The notes under the pieces: model-generated
Databases searched by the model: none
The model's input: only the letters and a program-made list of their open reading frames with translations
What the model was told of the DNA's origin: nothing
Shown: piece after piece, positions 1 to 7,877 of the stretch
Numbering within the stretch: position 1 is the first letter of the stretch
Layout of the letters: every line of letters starts with the position of its first letter
Program-made: the position numbers and the translations under genes
Assembly: GCA_029265085.1 (NCBI GenBank)
Contig: JAJUJY010000044.1
Coordinates: 1-27,636, forward strand
Origin: Chloroflexota bacterium
GTDB lineage: Bacteria; Chloroflexota; Anaerolineae; Anaerolineales; Anaerolineaceae
Direction: 5' to 3'
Length of the DNA: 27,636 bases

Positions 1-1290
1 CATGTCGGTATCCAAAGGATTGGACTGGTCACGGACAAAGTGACTTGCAATTGAAGGAGAAAATTCCAAAAGTCGATGGATTGTCTTCGCTTCGAGTCCC
101 GTGGCTTCACTTAAACGTTTAGCCGCGCGTCCCGTAGGTGCTGCCAGTAAAACGCGTTTATTACGAGCCCGCAATAACTTGATAATAGAGCCTGTGATCG
201 TACTTTTTCCAGTACCAGGACCGCCGGTCAATATGCTGACCTTCTGAGTTAAAGAATTGCGAACAGCTTCTTTTTGTTGGGTAGTTAATTGAATCGTGGC
301 CGATTCATCTAACAGGGAAAATGCTTGTTCCCAATTTTCTTGTTGAAAATTTTTCAAACGATCTATAACGGAATGGAGTATTTTTTGCAGTTTGTTGGCT
401 ACGCCAGTTTCAGCGTAATAGAAGGGAGGTAAATATATTGCTTCATCTTCAGAGATAAGGTCACCTTGGATGATTAATTTGTTAATTTCCGACCGAATCA
501 TTTCCGGGTTGAGTTCCAGTATTTTACTCGTTTCTCCGCATAAAACTTCTGGTTCAGCAAAACAATGGCCTTCATCGGATTGCTGACCAAGTGCATATAG
601 AATACCAGCCTGTATGCGCATTGGCGAATCAGGCGGAAGACCAAGCTGCCTGGCAAGTTGATCCGCTGTCTTAAACCCAATCCCGAAGATATCCCCGGCA
701 AGCTGATAGGGGTTGGAACGGACAACCTGGATGGATTGGTCCCCATATTGTTTAAATATTTTCACCGCAAGGCTGGTGCTTACGCCGTTGCTTTGTAAAA
801 ATAACATGATGTCTTTGATTTGTTTCTGCTCAGCCCAGGCCAATGCAACAATTCCAGCACGCTTATCGCCAACACCAGGAACCTCTCGTAAACGATGCGG
901 CGAGGTTTCAATAATATCCAGGGTATCCATCCCAAAATGATTAACGATTCGCCGGGCGTTGGCAGGACCGATTCCCTTAATTAAACCGCTGCCAAGATAT
1001 TTGCATAGCCCTTCAATGGTGGCTGGTAATTGAATTGTGTATTTGCGGACTTCAAATTGCCGACCGTATTGAGGGTGCGTTACCCAAATTCCTTCTAACC
1101 GAAGCAATTCACCAATGTTGATGCCGGAAAAATTGCCAATAATGGTAACTTCATTTGATTTGCCGCGGGGAATTAAACGCGCAACGGTATACCCATTTTC
1201 TTCATTCTGATAGGTAATTCGTTCCAGTGTGCCTTCCAATTCCTGGAGAAGCAATGGGGTTGCGTTTTGATCCATCGGATTTGATTTCAT
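1..1290 (-). CDS. recD2: RecD2-type ATP-dependent DNA helicase, N-terminal part (cut by window edge)
   Basis: Superfamily 1B 5'-3' DNA helicase of the RecD2/TraA type, expected to act in DNA repair and recombination without RecBC. The frame is open from an ATG at 1290 to the first base of the window (430 codons); family members are about 700-800 residues, so slightly over half is present. Visible in order are the N-terminal OB-like region, a helix-hairpin-helix motif (VPGVGDKRAG, about residues 135-145), the helical linker with CGETSKILELN, and the helicase core with Walker A GGPGTGKST at residues 356-364 followed by APTGRAAKRL (motif Ia). Translation is preceded by only a weak purine stretch (AAGTGAGAAA). 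It lies downstream of a terminated gene in the same direction, so it probably has its own promoter; a TATGAT lies upstream near 1315 but has no good -35. Family assignment is firm. Confidence 0.93.
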   Translation of the reverse strand, partial: MKSNPMDQNATPLLLQELEGTLERITYQNEENGYTVARLIPRGKSNEVTIIGNFSGINIGELLRLEGIWVTHPQYGRQFEVRKYTIQLPATIEGLCKYLGSGLIKGIGPANARRIVNHFGMDTLDIIETSPHRLREVPGVGDKRAGIVALAWAEQKQIKDIMLFLQSNGVSTSLAVKIFKQYGDQSIQVVRSNPYQLAGDIFGIGFKTADQLARQLGLPPDSPMRIQAGILYALGQQSDEGHCFAEPEVLCGETSKILELNPEMIRSEINKLIIQGDLISEDEAIYLPPFYYAETGVANKLQKILHSVIDRLKNFQQENWEQAFSLLDESATIQLTTQQKEAVRNSLTQKVSILTGGPGTGKSTITGSIIKLLRARNKRVLLAAPTGRAAKRLSEATGLEAKTIHRLLEFSPSIASHFVRDQSNPLDTDM

Positions 1291-1331
1291 TTTCTCACTT
1301 GGTGCTAGTTTATCATAGAAATTTGGAACAC

Positions 1332-1358
1332 AAAAAAGACCTGCGAATGCAGGCCTTT
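1332..1358 (-). terminator. Intrinsic terminator of the dienelactone-hydrolase-like gene
   Basis: A 10-bp stem (1335-1344 with 1349-1358, one G-U pair on the minus-strand RNA) with a 4-nt loop is followed on the minus strand by six Ts (complement of 1332-1337). It lies 20 bases past the stop codon of the upstream minus-strand gene and separates it from recD2. Confidence 0.85.
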
Positions 1359-1378
1359 CGTGTTTAAGGATCAAAAGA

Positions 1379-2194
1379 TTATTTTGTTAGATTACTTTCA
1401 AGAAAAGCGAGCATTTCATTCCAGGCATCTTGGGCTGCGCCAGCGGTTTTTATATTATCTGCGTGGACAAAAGCATGGCCTACCCCGGGATACACTGTAA
1501 TTTGATGTTCAATCCCTTGAGTTTGTAGGGCAGCTTTAAAACCTTCCACTTCTTCTAATGGAATCCCCATATCTTCTTCCCCGTATATCCCTAAAACTGG
1601 CCCATTAGCTCCTAAGCTGCCTAGTTCAGATGGATTTTGGATGGGGTTATTGCCGTAAAAAATGACCGCCGCAGCAAGATCAGGGTTACGAACTCCCATA
1701 CGCATAACCTGTGTGCCACCAAAGCAAAACCCAACCGCGCCAATTTGATCTGTGCTTACCTCTGGAAGGCTGAGGAGGTATTCGTAGGCTGCATCAAGAT
1801 CGGAGGCTATTTGGTCTGGGGGTGTGGTGCTGACAAGCCAAATTGCGCGCGGTACGAGCTTTGTGGTTTGGTTGCGATATGCGTCAGGTGCCAGAACGAT
1901 ATAGCCTTGTTTGGCTAATTCGTCTGCTTTGAGGATAATATCCTGGTTTATGCCAAAAAATTCATGGATCATGATAACCGCAGGAAATGGTCCATTTCCC
2001 TCAGGTTTTGTTAGGTATGCGTTTAATTCTTGCCCGTTCTTCCCGGTGTACGTGATATTGGTAAAATCTATTGCGGTTTGGGATGGGAGCAAACTATCAT
2101 ACGTGATGATACCGGTTATAACCAGGATAATTACCCCAAATATACCGATGATTGTTAATAAGATGCTGCTAATGATTTTGCGTATGGTTTTCAT
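1379..2194 (-). CDS. Dienelactone hydrolase family protein, membrane anchored
   Basis: Alpha/beta hydrolase of the dienelactone hydrolase (DLH) family, 271 residues. Residues 7-30 form one hydrophobic segment that should anchor the enzyme with its catalytic domain outside the cytoplasm. The DLH triad is visible: C157 in GFCFGG (155-160), D208 in GEED, and H240 in GVGHAF. The auxiliary Glu of classical DLH is E78 in HEFFG. A Cys nucleophile rather than Ser supports DLH over lipases. The ATG at 2194 follows AAAGGGAAAG. A TTGACA-N17-TAAATT promoter lies just upstream and a terminator just downstream, so the gene is monocistronic. The natural substrate cannot be inferred; family members cleave lactones and esters, and many extracytoplasmic ones are uncharacterised. 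Confidence 0.9.
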   Translation of the reverse strand: MKTIRKIISSILLTIIGIFGVIILVITGIITYDSLLPSQTAIDFTNITYTGKNGQELNAYLTKPEGNGPFPAVIMIHEFFGINQDIILKADELAKQGYIVLAPDAYRNQTTKLVPRAIWLVSTTPPDQIASDLDAAYEYLLSLPEVSTDQIGAVGFCFGGTQVMRMGVRNPDLAAAVIFYGNNPIQNPSELGSLGANGPVLGIYGEEDMGIPLEEVEGFKAALQTQGIEHQITVYPGVGHAFVHADNIKTAGAAQDAWNEMLAFLESNLTK

Positions 2195-2217
2195 GTGTTC
2201 ACTTTCCCTTTCTTCTC

Positions 2218-2246
2218 AATTTAGCTAAACCAACAGGTGGTGTCAA
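2218..2246 (-). promoter_or_regulatory. Sigma-70-type promoter for the DLH-family gene
   Basis: On the minus strand a perfect -35 TTGACA (2241-2246) stands 17 bases from TAAATT (2218-2223). This would start transcription about 15 bases before the AAAGGGAAAG ribosome binding site of the gene starting at 2194. Confidence 0.65.
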
Positions 2247-2268
2247 CATCATGTAAAACGTAATTTGA

Positions 2269-2277
2269 TGTTATGAT
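2269..2277 (+). promoter_or_regulatory. Extended -10 promoter candidate for the ElyC-like gene
   Basis: TGTTATGAT is an extended -10 (TGnTATGAT) with no clear -35. It sits about 34 bases before the ATG at 2311 and diverges from the promoter of the neighbouring hydrolase gene in the same 116-base gap. Confidence 0.4.
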
Positions 2278-2310
2278 CTACATGTTTTCAAACAACAAGG
2301 AGTTTCTACG

Positions 2311-3105
2311 ATGTTTGTGTACTTATCAAAATTCATTCCCCAATTGATTTACCCGATTGGGTTGGCTAGTGTTTTATTACTTTTTGGGTTGGTCGCATGG
2401 CGAAAACGAAAAGCTGCATTTTGGTTTATCTTAATTGCCTTTTCTGTTTTGTGGTTAGGAGGAAATCGTTGGGTTGCTTTCGGATTGGCCAGGAGTTTGG
2501 AATGGCAATATTTTCCGCCCGCAGAAATACCACAGGCTGATGTCATTGTGGTGCTAGGCGGTGGCACGGAATCGATGAGTTATCCGCGGATGTCAGCGGA
2601 AATTAATGGTGCTGGCGATCGTGTCTTAACCGCGGCGAGATTATTTAAAAACGGAAATGCAAACTACTTATTGTTAAGCGGCGGGAATATCACCTGGTTG
2701 GATTCTCGTCCAAGCACACCGGCTGAAGAAATGGCAGATATTTTAAAACTGGTAGGAATTCCTGATGAAAATCTTTGGCTGCAAACAAAATCACAAAACA
2801 CGTATGAAGACGCGCTATACAGCAGCGAAATGCTGCGCGAAAAACAAGTGAAAACTGTACTGCTGGTTACATCTGCGCAGCATATGCCGCGGTCGGTTGC
2901 ATTATTTAATAAACAAGGTATTTCAGTAATTCCAGTTCCAACCGATTATATTGTGACCGAATATAGCTGGAATGATTTATGGAAAGCAGAGTTTGGTGCG
3001 CAATTGATTAATATATTCCCAAGTGCAGGAAATCTTTCGATAACTACTGCGTGTTTAAAAGAATATATTGGCATAATGATGTATCGTTTTCAAGGGTGGC
3101 TATAG
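2311..3105 (+). CDS. DUF218 / YdcF-ElyC-SanA family membrane protein
   Basis: A 264-residue protein with two N-terminal membrane segments (about 12-30 and 34-50) and a DUF218 domain from about residue 75. Family signatures are VIVVLGGGTES, the RVLTAARLFKNG helix, LLLSGGN, the SQNTYEDA motif, and VTSAQHMPRS. In Escherichia coli, ElyC and SanA of this family affect envelope integrity and undecaprenyl-phosphate-dependent peptidoglycan synthesis; the biochemical activity is not settled. AAGGAG (2297-2302) is spaced 8 bases from the ATG, giving strong support for the start. It is divergent from the DLH-like gene. Its stop lies only 12 bases from the stop of the convergent lycopene cyclase gene, and no terminator hairpin lies between. 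Family call firm, cellular role inferred. Confidence 0.88.
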   Translation: MFVYLSKFIPQLIYPIGLASVLLLFGLVAWRKRKAAFWFILIAFSVLWLGGNRWVAFGLARSLEWQYFPPAEIPQADVIVVLGGGTESMSYPRMSAEINGAGDRVLTAARLFKNGNANYLLLSGGNITWLDSRPSTPAEEMADILKLVGIPDENLWLQTKSQNTYEDALYSSEMLREKQVKTVLLVTSAQHMPRSVALFNKQGISVIPVPTDYIVTEYSWNDLWKAEFGAQLINIFPSAGNLSITTACLKEYIGIMMYRFQGWL

Positions 3106-3117
3106 GAGAAGATGCAT

Positions 3118-4275
3118 TTAAACTTTTCGAAAAATATTTGACCGAACAAATGCCTTGATAAAAGGAATTGTAGGAACTGAGGCCATCAATAACAGATTTT
3201 CCCAGACCGGACCTTCTTCGTCGAGAAAACGAAAGAGACGATCGATTGGATTATTCTTAAACAGGTCTGTAAAGATTTGGTGCATTTTCCCACCATTACG
3301 GTACATAACCTGCAGCATGGTGCGGTCAAATGAATGGTATCTGGGTGGTGCAGGCGGAATATGAAATGGGTGGCCATGTTGTTCCAGCGAACGAACGATT
3401 GCCTCAGAATCTCGTTGTATTCGCAAAAATGCATAACCAGTTGAGGCTTTCACGCGTCCTCCACGGGTGCCGATATTCAGGATATGCTTGCCACCCCGGC
3501 GTTTAAAAGGGTAATCGGTCATGGGAATAATACCGGCTTCTTCAGAAAGTACTTGATAATTATTGAGGTGAAATACCTCACGAAGATATTGGTCAAGTGC
3601 ATTGACATATTCCTGTTTGGATAGAAGGTCAGCCGAAAAGAGTGTATATTCCACCAACGCGTTTGTTTTTGACAATGGGAGGGTGTACATAAAACGCATT
3701 GCGCCATTTTGTGGCGTACGAAAATCAAACATGATGGGTTCTTCTGGATTAAAGATGGGAGAATCAGTGGAAATTTCCCAACCCAAAAAATGCTGCTTTA
3801 AGTTGTGGTATTCTCCGGGTGGTATTTGAAAATCTTTCCAGGTGTACCGGCTGTCAAATAAAAATTTTCCATGAATTTCTGACCCGGAAGTTTTCACTAT
3901 GACGCCTTGATTTGTGTCGGATACCTGTTGAATATCCTCGATTTCTGATTTGATATTGGGAAATCGGGCCAGAACTTGTTGGCAATATTGATAATAGTCG
4001 ATTCCCCTGACCATATTATAGCGGTATTGATTTAAAGAAAATTGTAAATCGACCGTCTGGCTAATAAACCGGAGATTGTCCCAAGAACGGTAGTAAATCC
4101 CTTCAAAAAGGGTTGGTGTTTGTGCCCAAAAACACCATGTGCGATCATTGCTTTTTTTATATTCCCGGTCAATCAAAAGGATTTTCTTTTGGTTAAGTGA
4201 AGAATTCGCCAAATATACCGCCAGGCTAAGACCGGCAGCTCCGCCACCTGCGATGATATAGTCGTATTCTTGCAT
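3118..4275 (-). CDS. crtY: Lycopene cyclase (CrtY-type FAD-dependent flavoprotein)
   Basis: Predicted to convert the linear psi-ends of lycopene to cyclic beta-ends in carotenoid synthesis. Visible features are an N-terminal dinucleotide fold (DYIIAGGGAAGLSLA, residues 5-19), DRTWCFW (44-50), FLGWEI followed by PIMFDFRTPQ, the RFMYTLPLS strand, ALVEYT with E209 at the place of the catalytic acidic residue of CrtY enzymes, IIPMTDYPF, and GTRGGRVKASTGYAF (269-283). The 385-residue length is normal. I chose the ATG at 4275, not the further upstream frame opening at 4371. GGAG lies 7 bases before the ATG at 4275, the FAD fold starts there at once, and an extended -10 promoter falls inside the longer version. 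No other carotenoid gene is in the window. Beta-ring specificity is inferred. Confidence 0.87.
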   Translation of the reverse strand: MQEYDYIIAGGGAAGLSLAVYLANSSLNQKKILLIDREYKKSNDRTWCFWAQTPTLFEGIYYRSWDNLRFISQTVDLQFSLNQYRYNMVRGIDYYQYCQQVLARFPNIKSEIEDIQQVSDTNQGVIVKTSGSEIHGKFLFDSRYTWKDFQIPPGEYHNLKQHFLGWEISTDSPIFNPEEPIMFDFRTPQNGAMRFMYTLPLSKTNALVEYTLFSADLLSKQEYVNALDQYLREVFHLNNYQVLSEEAGIIPMTDYPFKRRGGKHILNIGTRGGRVKASTGYAFLRIQRDSEAIVRSLEQHGHPFHIPPAPPRYHSFDRTMLQVMYRNGGKMHQIFTDLFKNNPIDRLFRFLDEEGPVWENLLLMASVPTIPFIKAFVRSNIFRKV

Positions 4276-4314
4276 CTGATGGCTCCAAAATCTAAAAGAA
4301 GTTCTGATCATGTT

Positions 4315-4341
4315 TGTATAACATTTCAACCAAAAGTGCAA
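4315..4341 (-). promoter_or_regulatory. Promoter candidate for the lycopene cyclase gene
   Basis: On the minus strand an extended -10, TGTTATACA (hexamer 4315-4320), is preceded by TTGCAC (4336-4341). The 15-base spacer is short, but the extended -10 compensates. It supports translation from the ATG at 4275. Confidence 0.45.
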
Positions 4342-4404
4342 CTTTTTGTACGAGGGATCAGCCAAAAACAATTTAATAACTGCGCATAGCCAATAAGATG
4401 TTGT

Positions 4405-4436
4405 AAAAATATGACCTGGAATATTTTCCAGGTCAT
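4405..4436 (-). terminator. Intrinsic terminator of the S9 peptidase gene
   Basis: A perfect 11-bp stem (4411-4421 with 4426-4436) and a TATT loop are followed on the minus strand by A and five Ts (complement of 4405-4409). It lies 20 bases past the peptidase stop and isolates that gene from the lycopene cyclase. Confidence 0.9.
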
Positions 4437-4456
4437 TTCTATCAGTGAAAAGTGAG

Positions 4457-6469
4457 CTAATCTTTCAAATATTTTTCAAACCAACGTGCAATGTGGGACA
4501 GTCGTAAAATTCGGCGATCTGTTCGGCCATTGCGTGAAAGGCCATGGAATTCTTCCGGAAAACGAACAAATTCCGTATCAATTCCCAAACGCTTCAACGC
4601 GACAAAGACCTGCTCGCCTTGTTCAATAGGGCAGCGGTGGTCCATTTCATTATGGATGACCAGCGTGGGGGTTTTTGCATTGCCAATATAGGCGATAGGA
4701 GAGTGATCCCAGTAGTATTTAAGGTCTTCAAAGGGCATTTTGTTGTTTAATTCTTGTTGGAATACCCAATTGAAGTCACTTGATCCCCACATAGAAACAA
4801 AGTTGCTGACACACCGTTGGGTTACTGCAGCTTTGAATCGTTGTGTATGGCCGATAATCCAGACTGTCATATACCCACCATAGCTGCCACCGGTTACACC
4901 CATACGGGTGGTGTCAATATAAGGTTTTTGGGCGATATAGTCAGCCCAGGCCATTAAATCGCGATAATCTGCATCACCCCAATTGCCGTGGATAGCACCA
5001 GCATGTGCTTCTCCATAACCACGTCCTCCCCGAGGATTGGTGAAATATACAACAAATCCTTTGGAAGCCAGATAGTAAAACTCATGCATGAACAAATTAC
5101 CGTATTGGGTAAGTGGACCGCCGTGAATTTCCATAATCGATGGATATTTTTGGGCAGGATCAAAAGAAGGTGGTTTTAGAATCCAACCCTGTAAATCATT
5201 TCCATCTGCTCCCTTGTACCAGACTTCTTCAATGGTGCCTAAATCAATTTGCTCCAATAATGTTTGGTTGATTTTGGTTAAACACTGGACAGATCCGGTT
5301 GCCATGTCGCGAATGTAAATCTGGCCAGGATCATTGATCCTTCCGTAAAAATAAGCCATTTTGGTTTGAGTTCGGTCAAAGGAGTAACTGCTTACAACTC
5401 CGCTCTCACCAATCAAGGTTTCCAGCTGTTGACTTTCAATGTCCAAACTCATTAAATAGGTATTGCCGTGGATAACCGCCTGGAAATAGATTTTTTTACT
5501 ATCTAATGACCAGGTGGGATTGATAGTTTCAGCTTCACCAAGATCATTAATGGTCCAGGCAGAGACATGCAAATCAGCTTTTTCGGTTAGGTTGGTGGTT
5601 TTATTTGAAAAATCTAGGGGAGCAATCCAAAGACTCGCATTTTTGTATCCTAATCCTTCTCCTTCTTGGGCAACATAAGCGATCCATTTCCCATCAGGTG
5701 AAAAACTTGGCAACCCTTTCCCACCAACTGGGGCATCAATTTTCTTCATTTCTCCTGTGTCCAGATCCATGATGAACAGATCATCATAATCAGGATATGA
5801 ATCGGGGTCTTCTGTGCGGTTGGATACAAACGCAATCGATTTGCCATCAGCAGCCCAGGCGATTTCTCGTTCGTCATAGACGGCATGATCGGTGATTTGT
5901 TTTGCTTCACCTTTTTCGATATCTACAATCCAGAGGTGCCAACGTTCTTTCGGTAAATATCCATAGCCATCCAATTTATAAAATAAGCGATCGTAATGAC
6001 GCGATGGAGTTCCAAGTTTCTTTTTATTTTCATCTTTTTCTCGTTCAAGAACTTCTGCATCGGTTTTTTGCACCATACATAATATTTTTTTGCCGTCCGG
6101 CGACCAGGAGAAATCTCCAATAGCACCTGGGATATCTACTAATAAATGGGCTTCACCCCCATAGGGTGGGATTAAGTACAGTTTTGGCGGTTTTTCTTTA
6201 TCTTCCCGATTGGATAAAAAGGCAATTTGTTGCCCGTCCGGCGACCACCGAGGACGGACGTCAACATGATTTCCATAGGTGAATTGGTGTGGTTTTTTTT
6301 CTTCTGTGTCAATCACCCAAAGGTTTGCATATTTTTTTTCTGTTTTTGCATCAACTCTTTGTTGTGCAAATACGATTTTTTGTCCATCAGGAGAGAGTCT
6401 TGTTCCTGACACGATTTCTATCTGGTATAAATCCTCGGCGGTGATAAGGCGTTTATTTCCTTCGGGCAT
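4457..6469 (-). CDS. S9 family serine peptidase (acylaminoacyl-/dipeptidyl-peptidase-like)
   Basis: A 670-residue prolyl-oligopeptidase-family enzyme expected to cleave short or N-blocked peptides. The N-terminal half is a beta-propeller made of TolB/PD40-type blades; repeated SPDG turns are visible at about residues 26-29, 76-79, 123-126 and 257-260. The C-terminal alpha/beta hydrolase domain carries S529 in GGSYGGYM, D610 in HNEMDHRCP, and H642 in EEFHGLSR, a complete triad. HGGP (449-452) supplies the oxyanion region. No signal peptide or membrane segment is present, so it is probably cytoplasmic. AGGAGA precedes the ATG closely. It has its own promoter (6517-6545) and terminator (4405-4436) and so is a single-gene transcript. 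Acyl-peptide versus dipeptidyl release cannot be separated from sequence alone. Confidence 0.93.
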   Translation of the reverse strand: MPEGNKRLITAEDLYQIEIVSGTRLSPDGQKIVFAQQRVDAKTEKKYANLWVIDTEEKKPHQFTYGNHVDVRPRWSPDGQQIAFLSNREDKEKPPKLYLIPPYGGEAHLLVDIPGAIGDFSWSPDGKKILCMVQKTDAEVLEREKDENKKKLGTPSRHYDRLFYKLDGYGYLPKERWHLWIVDIEKGEAKQITDHAVYDEREIAWAADGKSIAFVSNRTEDPDSYPDYDDLFIMDLDTGEMKKIDAPVGGKGLPSFSPDGKWIAYVAQEGEGLGYKNASLWIAPLDFSNKTTNLTEKADLHVSAWTINDLGEAETINPTWSLDSKKIYFQAVIHGNTYLMSLDIESQQLETLIGESGVVSSYSFDRTQTKMAYFYGRINDPGQIYIRDMATGSVQCLTKINQTLLEQIDLGTIEEVWYKGADGNDLQGWILKPPSFDPAQKYPSIMEIHGGPLTQYGNLFMHEFYYLASKGFVVYFTNPRGGRGYGEAHAGAIHGNWGDADYRDLMAWADYIAQKPYIDTTRMGVTGGSYGGYMTVWIIGHTQRFKAAVTQRCVSNFVSMWGSSDFNWVFQQELNNKMPFEDLKYYWDHSPIAYIGNAKTPTLVIHNEMDHRCPIEQGEQVFVALKRLGIDTEFVRFPEEFHGLSRNGRTDRRILRLSHIARWFEKYLKD

Positions 6470-6516
6470 TTTTTTCTCCTCTGTAAAAGAATTTTGAACC
6501 CATATCGATTATGTTC

Positions 6517-6545
6517 ATTCTAATCCTGGGCTAGGGATTGGTCAA
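6517..6545 (-). promoter_or_regulatory. Sigma-70-type promoter for the S9 peptidase gene
   Basis: On the minus strand TTGACC (6540-6545) is 17 bases from TAGAAT (6517-6522). Both hexamers match consensus at 5 of 6 positions, with ideal spacing. It lies in the 82-base gap between the zinc-ribbon gene and the peptidase ATG. Confidence 0.65.
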
Positions 6546-6551
6546 TTTGAT

Positions 6552-7850
6552 TTAGCTTTCATTACGATCAAACAATTTTTCAAATAAGTTACTGTTGTTT
6601 CGATTTGGTTTTTCTCCAAGTATTTCACCCGAAAAACCATTTACTGCAATTCGGTAAGGTTGATTTTTAAACAAATAGCTGGTTGACCATATAGGTAAGT
6701 ATATTAGTTTATATGCATCAACCAAAATCGAGGATGAATCAGGCAAAATATTGCGAACTGGGGTTGAATAATTCTCAAGGATTAAATTTTTTTCTATTTC
6801 ATAGGCTTTTTTTCTTGCTTGTAAAGATGCGTCTCCTACTGAAACCTGAAAATTTTCAGCTACCCAGTTGGCAAAGTATCGGGGATCATACGGGACCAGG
6901 TTTGATAATGGAAATGTATTTAAGATTGGATGAAGTTCTAAGGGAAAATTTTTACCTGCCAATTCTAGCAAGTCATTATGCAAAATAACTTTCTGTCCGC
7001 TGATTTTTACCCATTTTCGCTGTTGGTAAATTTCACATTTCCAGGTAATTTGCCCGCCAATATCAAATGTCCAGATAGGGATATAGTAAGCTTTAATGCG
7101 CGAAATTTTAATTTTCTGATCAGGGATTTGTTCTAAAAACCATCCTTTTATAATATTCCTGACCTCAACATTTGTTAATCGAAAGGGAAGCAATCCATTG
7201 GGAAGAATCGTTTCACATGCCGGTGGGTTCTGAATAACGTAATCCGAATCACAATACGGACAGATAAATGTGATTTCACCGGCGTGTAATAGAAATTCTG
7301 AACCACAACCCTGACATCTAAAGGAATGGGCTTGGGTTGGAACGAGGTGCCCCTTCGCCTTTGCGAGTGTGATTATAAAATTGTCTTCAGAAACATGAGC
7401 AGGATCAGTTTGCGCTGATTTTAAAAATTGCCTGGACTCACAATATTCACAGGTGAGAGATTGTCCATCCGGGGAAAAGGTCATTTTGCCGCCACAATTT
7501 GGGCATGTAAACCTTTGGGCATCGATCGGTGAAAGTGACTTTTGAGAATCGCTTGTAGTTATTTTATCTGGATCAATTATTTCTGAAGTTTTTAGCTTTC
7601 CGTCAAGGATGGCCAGTTTCTTTCTTGCGCGTGCATCCCCAGGATTCCTTGATAAAATTTCCTCAATATATAATCTTTTCTGGTGAATTGGTTCTACAAC
7701 CTCACTCAACCAATACCAGGCTTCCATCTGTTCTTCCAGAGGGGGATCTAAACGCATTAACCACTCAAGGTAATATTGAGCTTCTTTTCGTTCTCCGACT
7801 TTTGCGGAGGCAATTCCTCGAACTAGCAAGTCACGGGTAAAATCCGACAT
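6552..7850 (-). CDS. TFIIB-type double zinc-ribbon protein with TPR-like N-terminus
   Basis: A 432-residue protein. Residues 1-85 are helical and resemble a TPR/SEL1 scaffold (YYLEWLMRLDP, AWYWLSEVV, RNPGDARARKKLA). Two zinc ribbons follow: C116/C119 with C134/C137, and C179/C182 with C197/C200. The C-terminal half contains two similar strands (YYIPIWTFDI near 257-266 and IYLPIWSTSYLF further on) ending in YRIAVNGFSGEILGEKP, a pattern shared by bacterial proteins annotated only as zinc-ribbon containing or wrongly as primosomal helicase. No helicase motifs and no membrane segment are present. Its ATG follows GGTGGAACC, 27 bases after the stop of the diguanylate cyclase gene, so the two are probably co-transcribed. 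Function unknown. Confidence 0.8.
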   Translation of the reverse strand: MSDFTRDLLVRGIASAKVGERKEAQYYLEWLMRLDPPLEEQMEAWYWLSEVVEPIHQKRLYIEEILSRNPGDARARKKLAILDGKLKTSEIIDPDKITTSDSQKSLSPIDAQRFTCPNCGGKMTFSPDGQSLTCEYCESRQFLKSAQTDPAHVSEDNFIITLAKAKGHLVPTQAHSFRCQGCGSEFLLHAGEITFICPYCDSDYVIQNPPACETILPNGLLPFRLTNVEVRNIIKGWFLEQIPDQKIKISRIKAYYIPIWTFDIGGQITWKCEIYQQRKWVKISGQKVILHNDLLELAGKNFPLELHPILNTFPLSNLVPYDPRYFANWVAENFQVSVGDASLQARKKAYEIEKNLILENYSTPVRNILPDSSSILVDAYKLIYLPIWSTSYLFKNQPYRIAVNGFSGEILGEKPNRNNSNLFEKLFDRNES

Positions 7851-7877
7851 GGTTCCACCAAAAAATTGTCAATTAAT

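Noticed and set aside
4276..4371. Longer N-terminus for the lycopene cyclase
   Set aside because: The extra 32 residues precede the FAD fold, contain the likely promoter, and the ATG at 4275 has a good GGAG.
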